NCBI RefSeq assembly: GCF_000002425.4
Contig: NC_037260.1
Coordinates: 17,275,810 to 17,339,809, forward strand
DNA length: 64,000 nt
Reading direction: 5' to 3'
From: Physcomitrium patens
Lineage: Eukaryota; Streptophyta; Bryopsida; Funariales; Funariaceae
The notes beneath the pieces were generated by a model. The model worked only from the letters and a program-made list of their open reading frames with translations. It was not told the DNA's origin and made no database searches. Numbering within the stretch: the stretch's first letter is position 1; the number at the start of each line of letters is the position of its first letter. Made by a program: the position numbers and the translations under genes. This document shows, one piece after another, positions 54,101 through 64,000 of this stretch.

Positions 54101-56274
54101 AAGGGTTATCAAATGTATTATTAAGATGTTCCTACTTTGAACCAAAAGAAGGCGAGGCAATATACGATCAACAATAAGCAACTCTATTAAAGTCTGAGTA
54201 ATTTCATCTTCGAGCAACTAATGTATCAATGCCAATAGATTTATCATTTCTTAATCAAGTTTGTAAAGCCTTATCCACAAACCCTCTTATACTTAATATC
54301 AATCATCTTCCAATAACCTTCCTGAAGAGTCTTTTTAATTCAAGATTGAAAATATCATCTTCTTTTAAGAAGAATATTTGCTCATTCTTGAAGGGCCAAC
54401 TCGCATGTGCATTCTTCAAATATGCCATGACTTCCCTACAGCTGGACATTTTAGATTCAACAAGACCTTAGAACTTCTTTCTAAAGACTTTTGATGGCCT
54501 AAAATGTAGAAAGATATTAAGGAATTTGTACTATCATGTGATACTTGTTCAAGATCAAAGAATCCTTGACACCAGCCATCTGGACTTCTTCAATTCCTTT
54601 CTATTTGAAGACAACAATGGTTATTTATCTCCATAGATTTCATTACACATCTTCCACTATCAACTTTATTTGACACTATCTTCATAGTTGTTGATTGATT
54701 GATTAGGATGGTACATTTTATACCTTGCAAGAAGTAAATTATTGGTAAAGAGACACTAAGACTCTTTATTGACAATATCTATCATTATCACGGGTTACTA
54801 AAAATATTATATCAGATCATGGGCCACAATTTGTATTAAGGTTTTGAAAGGTACTCTTTAAGATTTTTAATGTTGACATCAACCTTTCTTTTGCCTTTCA
54901 CCTTCAAATTCATGGCCAAATGGAGCAGATCAATTAAATTCTTCAGCAATATTTGAAATGTACCATCAACTATCAACAAGATGATTGGACTTCCTACTTG
55001 TCATTAACAGAGTTTGTATGTAACAACACAATCCATGTATCTATGTAACAAACGCCATTCTACTCAAACTAGAGTCATTACCTAAAGTGGATATGATAGA
55101 ATCTTCAAAGTCGACAAATCCAATAGTAGAGAAGTTTACTACAAAGATGGCCAAGCTTTAAGCAATTATAAAGATTTTCCTAGAAAGGGCTCAACAATGT
55201 CATAAGCTAGTGGCAGATGAATTGAAGAAGGAACATTTTTCATTCTAAGTTAGTGAAAAAGTGTGGCTCCTTCGACGCAATATAAAAACCAACAAACCAT
55301 GTGATAAGTTAAACTATCAGAGATTGGGACAATTTGTTATTTAGAAACAAATCAATAATGTAACTTATTGCTTAGAATTATCTTTATCCATGAAGATTCA
55401 TCCAGTCTTTTATGTTTCACTTTTGAAAAGGTATAAAGAATTAAACATATTAGATCAAAGACAACCACTACTTCCTATAATTGAAATCAATGATCATATT
55501 GAATTTGAGATAGAAGAGGTATTAGATTCAAGGATAAGACATAGAAGGCTTGAATATCTGGTCAATTGACATAGATATGCTATCAATAATTTTATATATG
55601 AACTAACTTGCAATCTTATAAATACTTAAATGAAGGTTCAAAAGTTTCATCAACAACATCCATCTAGACCAAAAAAGGTAAAATGAAGAACAATAGCTTA
55701 ATAAGATGGCTTCACCATGAAGATTCTTAGTTCTTGGCTTCATTGAGAAGGAGAGGAAGCAGCCTCTGAAGAAACAATTTTTTCAAATATTTAGAATAGT
55801 ATACGTCAATAATTCAAATTCACAACCATGTTCTGTTTATATTCTTTTAGTCTTCTCTATTTTGTGTGATTTAGATAGTCAAGAGATAGACAACCTCCTT
55901 GTCATACCATCTCAACTAAGTACTTTGTGAAGATGACCTGAAGATGATGAAGAGCTGCCTAAACCACAAAGACATCAAAGGATATCTAGTAATAGGTTGT
56001 TGGTAATCATGTTTGAGGTACAACTTACTTATGAAAGATTCCTAAAAGGAGTGTTTGTAGGACAATTCCATAACAAAGATATCGAAGTTCATGCTTGGTT
56101 ACAAGTAGATGGCATGGAACACTAATAGCTATAAGGGCCTATAAACTATTTGCTTCGCAAAAAAAAATTAGAAAATATAGCTCATATCGTGTGACAAATC
56201 TTCAACTTCTTACGCATATATTGACTTGCAATAACATTGCTTCTCAAAGATCTTGAAGCTAGATGAGGAGGTGA

Positions 56275-56700
56275 TGTCACAAACATATAACTAAAGAAGG
56301 TTCGAGAAGATTCTAGAAAGTTCTAAAAGATTTTAAGAAGATTCTTATAGATCTTAGAAGATTTTAGAAGGTTCCAAAGGATTTCAATAGATTCTAAGAA
56401 AGTTCTAGAAATTCATAGGAGATCCTAAAAGATTCTAAGAGGCTTTAGATGATTTAGGAGGTTATCAAAGAAGGATCTTAGGCTTGCTTTGTTGTCAAGC
56501 TTCATAGAAACTTCTCGAGAAGCTTTTTAGTACCTAGTATAGATGGAAGTCAAGGCTAAGAGAATCTTCAATCTAAACAACTCACGTCTTGTAGTCTAGC
56601 TAGGACCTTCTTGCCTTGTATCTAGTTATTGTTTTAATATCAAGCTAACTCCATTTTTTGGTCTTGAATCCTTATCTTGTATATAGTCCTTAATATTTTA
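56275..56700 (+). repeat. 3' LTR of inner chromovirus
   Basis: Aligns with 50718-51132. Six consecutive GAA/TTC units with exact 2-nt gaps at 56296-56323. Confidence 0.85.
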
Positions 56701-57234
56701 TATTGCCTCGAGTTTCACCACATATTTGGGTCCATCTAATCTTCTATATTTTGTAATTGAAAGAATTTCATAACTAATCAAAGTGCTTTCCGAATTGACA
56801 CTACCTACCACCACCACTAGTTGTAATTGATCATCAACAAGAATATGAAATAGGCAGCATTTTGGAGCATTGCTACCTTTGTTATGGCAATGGATATCCA
56901 CAATTTTAGTATAAAGTTCTTTGAAAAGGTTATATCATCCATGATTTAATGTAGGAACTTGTACAATACCTCACCTATTGCCCAGTAAAGGCTTTCTAGG
57001 CATTTAGTCAAGTATGGCTTTAAACCTTCTCTCTTTGTAAAGTTCAATTTTGCATCTTCTTGTTCAGTTATATTTTGTTCTATTTTTATTTGCACAATTT
57101 TGTCTTTTGTATCCTATTCTATTTAATTCTACTTAGTTTTATTCTAATCCATTTTTTTCTATTTTGTGATGAGGTTTTATATGGCTATGGATTAGAAAAG
57201 TCTTAGACTTTCAAAATAGACTAGTCTTGTTTCA

Positions 57235-58297
57235 ATTACAATGTTTGCTTAACTTCTTTGACTATTTTTTATATTTTATTTTTATTAAAAAAAATAAAAC
57301 TAAATTATATTGGTTTTTAGGAGATTATCTTAGCCTTGCATGTAATGATTTTTATCTTTTAGATATTGGTGTTATAATAATTTTACATAATTTTCTTTAT
57401 CCAAATTATTTATTTATTATCTCTTAGATAACCAATTATGCATGAAATTACTTAAAAAATAAATTTATTTAATATATTGAAGTTTTGCATTAGATATAAC
57501 AAAACATTTATATCATCTTTTAAATAAGATCAAAAATTGATTAACATAGAAATTTTTACTCTAACTTATATTTTATGTAATTTTTTAAATTTGATAGTAT
57601 ATATTTAAATAATAGATGTTATTTGTCTTAAAATCCTTGACATCATACCAAAAATATTTTTTCATTATTATTTTTTCAAAAAGATATCTTATATTTTTAG
57701 TTTTAATACTTTATTTAAGCCAAAAATTATGAAATTATTGAAGAGAATAAACCACATAAATAATATACTAATAAAATAACATACCTGAAAATTCGACATA
57801 AATAAATTCATTGCAGAATTTAACAAATGAAAGAGTAGTTATAATGTTTCAACAAATCTTTGAAAATAAGACAATTACTTTTCAAACTTGTATAGAAAAT
57901 CAATCTTAAGATCAAATTTTTTATTTTATTAAAAAGTATATTTTAAATTTTTATAATTATTTTTTAAAAATATCAAAATATTAAATAATTTTTTATATTA
58001 TCTTTATGATTATTATCACTGAGTTATAATTATTTTGGCAATGTTTGATTATTCAATTATTACATGTAAATATTTTTAAGATAATAGATTTAATCAAAAA
58101 ATATTTACATCTTATGATTCTTTTTAAATTTGACTTGACTTAATAAATAGAAATTTTTTTATTTACATAAATATCTATATTTTAATAGATACTAGTATTT
58201 ACAAACTCACTTTGAAAAATAATAAAGAATCTAAGATTTAAAAGAAAATTAGTTTTTTGTATAAAAATATAATTTCTAATTATTATACTTAATTTAC

Positions 58298-58364
<67 letters not shown>

Positions 58365-58441
58365 ATACCTTACCTAATTAATATCTTTTAACAAATATTC
58401 CTTACTCAGCAGATAATATTTGTTGGAATGGAGTTTATTTG

Positions 58442-58482
<41 letters not shown>

Positions 58483-59232
58483 ACATATAATTAATAAAAA
58501 ATAAAATTATAAACTGATTGAAGAATAAAATCCTAATTATATGAACTAAATACTGTGATTTACATAATTACAAGGTTAGTTTATAAGTTGAGGTATACGA
58601 AAAATAAAGTGGTTTGTTACAAAGAATTTATTTGAGCTGCAAGAATGTTATTGCTTTGGACTATATCAATTAGATGAAATTCACTCAATTATTCTAATTT
58701 GAAATAGACACATGCTTTAATCTATTTTTTAAGATTTAGTGCATTATAATTTATACATGCAGTACAAATAAAAATATTAATTTTTTAGAATAATACTACA
58801 CTAAGTCATTTTCTATTAATGCAATATCATTTCTTAAAAACAATTATTGAGCTCAAGAAATTCTTTGCAAGTACTTAATAAAAGTATAAAAATAGAAAAA
58901 AAATGATACAAAAATTAATGATGATTACAATTATTACTCATATTTTTTTAAAAAAAAGTCCTCAAATTATTGAATTTTATCTAATAAAAAAATAAAAATA
59001 TTTTATATCTTCAAAACAAAGTATTTGACCAAAATTTCTACTTCAAGATTCACATCTTCTTTATATAGATCTAGAATTATTTTAAAATAGATTGGACTTA
59101 ATTATACATATTTTAAGAAGACTAATACTTTAAAGTAAATATAAAGTACATAATAATCTTTAAGGAATGGTCATCTAAAGACACTCACCATCTTTATGAA
59201 AGAAAAAAACGAAAAAAAATGTTCTTACCAAC

Positions 59233-59266
<34 letters not shown>

Positions 59267-60746
59267 ACACAAGAAAACACATGCATGGTTTTGGCCAAAA
59301 GATGTTGTATATAACATGATATTATAGTTGCAATGAAAGATCTAAGATAAAATTTGTACCTTACAAGCTTATGTCTTGAAACCATGCAACAGAAGCTAAA
59401 ATTACCAAATCAACAACCAAACAATACTTTCATAGCATCATAGTTAGCTTAAAGTTCAAATATAAAAATACATGAAAAAAAAATTCAAAGAACACAACTT
59501 GGTGAGAAGAAGGCAATAAAAAATTATAATATTACATAATATCAAATAAATCATAAAACCTTGTATAATTTATAAAAATTCCATATATTAAGGCTATTAA
59601 TTAGATAAGGAATATATTTAACCATTTTTTTCTTATTTATATAGTATAAATTAATTATAGCTCTTTTCTTAATAAAAAAGAAGTCCAATATAACATTTCT
59701 AATAGCACAATATTTATCCTATTTAATAGGTACTAAAACTATTTATTTAATATTTTTTAAAGATTTTAATGGCTTCAATACTTAAATTTGTGAAACTAAA
59801 ATTGCATGCATATGTTCTTATAAATCTTAGTTTAACAACTTTTTTTTTTAATTATTTTTACATACATGTGATTTTATATTTTTTAATTCAACAAGGCATT
59901 GTCATTTCCAAATAAGATACTATTTTTTATTTAAATTATATTCTAAAATTTCAAATTCTTGTTATTAAAAAATAATATTTTTTGTGTAATTTAATTCATT
60001 TTAATATTTTTATGGCTTCTATAATTATTTGATTAATTATTTTCTTATAATAATTATATTAATTACTGATTTGAGGTTCTTTTAAATTTGATAATCTTTT
60101 ACATATATACCAAGAAAATTTTATTTAAGATTTAAAACTTAATTGCAATCAACTACCTTATATAATCAGGATGCTAATAAAAAAAAATTAAAAATCTTTA
60201 ATAAATCATGTTATAACTAAAGTATGTAGAAAAATTAAGAAATGGTTAAAATTTCTTCTTTTGATTTATAAACCAACCAAAACAATTATAGCATAATTAT
60301 AATTTTTATTATGTAATTAATACTATAATATATATTATTGATGTCTTTAAAAGAAATATATATTATTCAAATATTTTTATCTTAAAATAAAAACATTAAT
60401 AAGATTTTTTTAGAATTTATATTTAAATACTTGAAGAGGTTGCAAAAAAACTAATTAGTTAAACTTAAGAGACTAAAACTAAAAAGATCACCAAAGAAGG
60501 AGAAATTAAATAAGATATATTAATTCAAGCTAAGACCAATTTATGAATATGATTAGATATTGGTGTGTAATTAGAATCTAGACAATAAATGTCATAGAAT
60601 ACAAAAATTTGTACAAGGGTGATTTAGGTTATATACAATAATGTTACTAAATTGTATAAATATTTAAAAAAAAAACAAAAAAATAAAAAATAAAAAGAAA
60701 ATAATGTATTGTTATATAATTTTAAAATAAAAAGTTAAATAACAAA

Positions 60747-60779
<33 letters not shown>

Positions 60780-60780
60780 G
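57235..60780. other. AT-rich repeat desert
   Basis: No gene. Compound (TA)n(GA)n at 58300-58362, (TA)n at 58446-58483, a long A tract at about 59236-59265, (TA)n at 60751-60779. ORFs here are low-complexity. Confidence 0.7.
58300..58362. repeat. (TA)n(GA)n compound microsatellite
   Basis: TA run then GA run, the same order as at 44816. Confidence 0.95.
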
Positions 60781-60782
60781 AT

Positions 60783-61179
60783 GGAGTTGTTAAAGCCACA
60801 TCCCAACTTTGTTAAAGTTACACCCTCCTTCATACCTCATGATCTATTTTTGTACAAGTCCCATGTTTCCTATCCTATCCATGCTACTCTATCTCACCCA
60901 CCCTCTCCTCCCCCTTGTCTCAACCCCACTACCTTGTCGCCACCCTCTATACCACAAATAATAAAATTTTATCATTATATGTATCATAGTTTTAAATGTA
61001 GGTATAGCAACTTTGAACTTAGTCTTTTTTTTATATCTAAACTATAACATACTTTAATTTTGTTGTCTTAATAATCATAAATTCCTTTATAAGTATAAAA
61101 ATTCACTCAATATAATATTAAATTATAAAGGAGTTAATAGATCTTAGATAATGTATATATCTTAAAAATTAGAAGAAAA

Positions 61180-61218
<39 letters not shown>

Positions 61219-62420
61219 AAAGAAAAATTTATAAGATTCTAATAAGCTTTATCAATCTATAAAAAAAATACAACATAAAATTTTAAAACAATATTATTTA
61301 TATCATGTTATTAAAATTAATTTATAAATGTAAAAATTAAATGCATAAAATTCAATTAAATAGTAGGAAGATTGCATATGTACATAATACAAAAAATAAC
61401 CTCTAAATAAAGTATATATTTTTTAAAAAAAATATTTGATTTATTTTTATTTTTGAACAATTTATTGCCAAGACCATTAACTTTTTTTAATTCAAACTTT
61501 TAAAAGAAGTTTCAACACGTTTTTACAAGATTTACTTAAATATTTTTATAATATTCTCATACATTTTGTAATAGTATGTTGTGTTTAAAAGTTACCACTA
61601 TAATAACCACTATGTTTAATTAAGGACATGTGTTTATACATTAGAAAAATATAAGCAATTAACACCTAATTACTATTATAAAACCTTTCATCATGTAATA
61701 ATGAAAAGAACTAGCCATCACAATTAAATTTCTATGCAATAATATCAAATTTCTATGATATTATTTTGCAAATTATTCCTAAAATTGCTTAATTATGCGA
61801 CATGTTACAAGACATAATTAATAAGAAAATTTAGCCATTTCATTGAAATATTTAAGAATAAAAATAAGAATAAATCTATGAAGTACATATATTTAAGTGA
61901 TTTATAGTAAGTACTATATTATATTGAAAAGCTCAAGGTTTAAAACGCATATTTATTATGAATGGTACTATGTATAATATTTGAATGAGAATGCATATTA
62001 AATCTGAAGGTCTTCAATCAAATATGAAAGTAATATTAAAAAATTATTTATTTTATAGAATAATATTTTTAATTAATTATAAAATTAAAAACTAAAAAAT
62101 TAAAAATTATGCCTTATTTAAATAGACTATGTAAATTATTATGTGTATTTAAAATCACTTAAAAATACTAACATGAGATTTTCATGTTTTATATATGCAT
62201 TTAATGTGACATGCTATGGATGGTAGGGTGGGATTAGAGAAAGTAGGCATGGAGTGGGAACAAGTGGCAGAGTCAAGATCAGCGGATGGAGATGGAGTGG
62301 TGGAGTTGGGACATGGAAGTGAGGATGAGGGACGTGGGATAAGAATAAGGTGGAGAACATGAAACTTATACAAAAATGAATCATGAGGAAAGAAAGAAGG
62401 TGTGGCTTTAACAACTTCCT
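60783..62420. mobile_element. Third long-TIR element (about 1.6 kb)
   Basis: Left end GGAGTTGTTAAAGCCACA; right end TGTGGCTTTAACAACTTCC, its near-exact inverse. C-rich similarity (left strand) continues about 180-200 bp inward at each end (60783-60970 and 62215-62420), visible as matching Pro/Ser/His-rich translations that are not real proteins. The left end abuts a (TA)n tract (60751-60779). The interior is AT-rich and non-coding, so it is non-autonomous. Its terminal TAAAGCCAC recalls TAAAGCAAC of the other two TIR elements. Confidence 0.6.
61182..61215. repeat. (TA)n microsatellite
   Basis: About 17 TA dinucleotides inside the third TIR element. Confidence 0.95.
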
Positions 62421-62639
62421 ATAACTAATAGATTAATAAATAAGTTTTATATTGAAATCTTTACAAAAATGGTTTTTTTTTATTTTATAGGATTATAAAT
62501 AAAGCAAGTAAAATTAGAATAGACATGAGACCATTGCAAAGAAAAAATCTAAATTAATATTAAAAAGAAAAATATATTTAAATCAATCAATAAATCTTTT
62601 TATATTTTTAGTATTATCTTTTTAGTATATTTGAATCAT

Positions 62640-63090
62640 TTAACAACCAAGTCTTCTTAGATCTAAAAAATATTATTGAAAGAAAGAAACATATTAAATT
62701 TTAATTGACTATGTTTAAAGTATTTTGGTAACACAATCACATTAAATTTGAAATAATTTCTTAAAAATTGAAAGATAAAAAAGCTTTGTGAAATATTTTA
62801 TTTATAAAATATAACCTCTCTCTCTCTCTCACTCTCTCTCTCTCTTGCTCTATCTATCTATCTATATATATATATGAATAAAGAAATTTCATCATTTTAT
62901 TTTTATAAATGTTACTTTAAAAATAATAATATAAGTAGTTTTAAAGCCTTTAAAATTATTTAACTTCAAATTGCTCTTTGTTCTCATTGATGCACTTTTT
63001 AGATTCAATAAGACCTTTGAAGTGCTTATATACATTAATAATATTACTAATAGAGGAGTTTTATGTCAAAAAATAGATATTTTCCAAATA
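62640..63090 (-). repeat. AT-rich dispersed repeat, copy Y
   Basis: Inverted match of 44590-45060, with (CT)n(TA)n at 62816-62876 mirroring the (TA)n(GA)n core of copy X. Confidence 0.6.
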
Positions 63091-64000
63091 TACTAACTTA
63101 CACAAAAATATATAATTTTTGGTTAAAAACATTTGGTGACACAATTTTTTATAGATTTTTTTATTAAAAAACATTATTTACAAAAATCATAGTAATTAAA
63201 TATTTTAAATTTTGATTTTATAATGAATATTAAAAAATTATAATAATATTTTATATAAAATAAATATTAAGTTTTATATCTTAAATTAAAATATTAAGAA
63301 ATATAAAATAATATAGAAATTTATATAATAATATAATAATTTAAATAATTTAAATAGTAAAGAAATTTATATAATATATATAAATTTATATATTATTTAA
63401 ATTTCTATATTATTATTATATTATTATATAAAATTTAATTTCTATATTATTATTGTATTTAAATTAATATATTAAAATTTCTATATTATTATATAAATTT
63501 CAGTATTATATTAAAATTTCTATATTATTTAAATTTAGAATTATATTAAAATTTAGTATTATATTAAAATTTCTATATTATTTAAATTTATATAATAATT
63601 TCAGTAATATATTAAAATTTCTATATTATTATATAAATTTCTATATTATTATATAAATTTCTATATTATTATATAAATTTCTATATTATTATATAAATTT
63701 CTATATTATTATTGTATTTAAATTAATATTTTAAAATTAATTTCTATATTATTATATTAAAATTTAATTAATTTCTATATTATAATTATATTAATAATAA
63801 TTTATATAATATAGGAATTTAAATAATATATAAATTTATATTATTTAAATTTAAATAATATATAAATTTATATATAATAATATAATAATTTCTTAAAAGA
63901 TTAAGAAATATAGAAATTTATATAATAATATAATAATTTAATCTATACTTTGATATTTTTATAATTTTTAATTTATAATTAAATTGCTCTAAAAATTAAA
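63091..64000. repeat. Nearly pure A/T low-complexity DNA with 20-bp tandem repeat
   Basis: From about 63230 on the sequence is almost only A and T, built from TTTCTATATTATT- and ATAAATTT-like words. At about 63615-63715 it forms five near-perfect tandem copies of the 20-mer CTATATTATTATATAAATTT. Confidence 0.85.

Larger units (their letters stand above)
50718..56700 (+). mobile_element. Ty3/gypsy chromovirus fossil, inner nested element
   Basis: A plus-strand LTR retrotransposon inserted in the outer chromovirus. LTRs at 50718-51132 and 56275-56700 both begin TGTCACA and align throughout. A purine tract (AGATGAGGAGG) precedes the 3' LTR. Recognisable parts: gag-like region (from 51344), reverse transcriptase part (about 52.1-52.3 kb), RNase H (about 52.3-52.7), integrase region (about 54.2-55.4) and a chromodomain-like C-terminus (about 55.48-55.57). 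An unrelated AT-rich segment occupies about 52.7-54.2 kb between RNase H and integrase. Broken, with many breaks, and old by LTR divergence, but younger than its host element. It closely resembles the reverse-strand chromovirus at 10.0-16.4 kb in RNase H, so the two are related lineages. Confidence 0.85.
45985..57234 (+). mobile_element. Ty3/gypsy chromovirus fossil, outer element
   Basis: A plus-strand LTR retrotransposon. 5' LTR about 45985-46477 (left edge approximate) with a TATAAATAGG box near 46214. A primer-binding site resembling initiator tRNA-Met follows at 46479-46490. Then, in order, remnants of gag (about 46.66-47.29 kb), a zinc knuckle (about 47.42-47.47), protease (about 47.68-47.78), reverse transcriptase (about 48.33-48.96), RNase H (about 49.1-49.4), integrase (about 49.75-50.7) and a chromodomain-like piece (about 56.79-56.94). 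A shorter or more diverged 3' LTR ends at 57234. A second chromovirus (50718-56700) is inserted between integrase and chromodomain. Broken, with many breaks. Old, judging by diverged LTRs and by hosting another old insertion. Confidence 0.85.

Noticed and set aside
56698-56901. Minus-strand 67-codon ORF.
   Set aside because: It is antisense to the chromodomain-like part of the outer chromovirus.
60781-61047. Pro/Ser-rich ORF and its inverted partner at 62182-62414.
   Set aside because: They are translations of the two inverted ends of a TIR element, not proteins.
63362-63900. CRISPR-like regularly spaced repeats in the A/T block.
   Set aside because: Head-to-tail 20-mer without spacers, in a plant nuclear context; a simple minisatellite.

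Overview
The window reads as nuclear DNA of a land plant, most likely a bryophyte (moss-like). Seven protein-coding genes sit in GC-richer islands, separated by very AT-rich DNA full of (TA)n and (GA)n tracts and decayed Ty3/gypsy chromoviruses. The plant assignment is firm: SUT-type sucrose transporter, SIAMESE-related CDK inhibitors, plant N-MYC-downregulated-like protein and 20S proteasome PAA. The moss-level assignment is inference from compact introns, an intronless SUT, abundant (TA)n repeats and the style of the SMR proteins.

Layout. 0-1.6 kb: sucrose transporter (+). 2.6-8.7 kb: two divergently oriented SIAMESE-related (SMR) genes, A (-) and B (+). 9.4-18.3 kb: a long-terminal-inverted-repeat (TIR) element split by a reverse-strand chromovirus (10.0-16.4 kb). 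18.3-22 kb: intergenic. 22.0-23.6 kb: a third SMR gene, C (-). 24-27.4 kb: AT-rich intergenic. 27.4-29.4 kb: a second, uninterrupted copy of the TIR element. 30.6-33.0 kb: NDL gene (9 coding exons, -). 35.8-38.9 kb: proteasome alpha-1 PAA (9 coding exons, -). 42.1-42.6 kb: small secreted 8-cysteine protein (2 exons, -). 44.6-63.1 kb: repeat-only DNA with a chromovirus (about 46.0-57.2 kb) carrying a second chromovirus (50.7-56.7 kb) inside it, a third TIR element (60.8-62.4 kb), and an inverted pair of AT-rich repeats. The window ends in an almost pure A/T stretch with a 20-bp tandem repeat.

How parts relate. The three SMR genes are duplicates whose similarity continues outside the coding region: each has a CACGCGTG palindrome followed by CGGGAAC or a close variant about 570-630 nt upstream of its start codon, and two matching blocks downstream of its stop. 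SMR proteins restrain CDK-cyclin complexes, so these shared flanks are candidate cell-cycle or stress control elements. The other genes look like unrelated neighbours. Among the repeats, the clearest unexpected signal is perfect heat-shock-element geometry (GAA and TTC alternating with 2-nt gaps) in the LTRs of both nested chromoviruses. The second TIR element also supplies a paralogous empty site that dates one chromovirus insertion relative to its host. Exon boundaries were derived by eye from GT/AG signals, reading frame and family alignment from memory; no searches were run.
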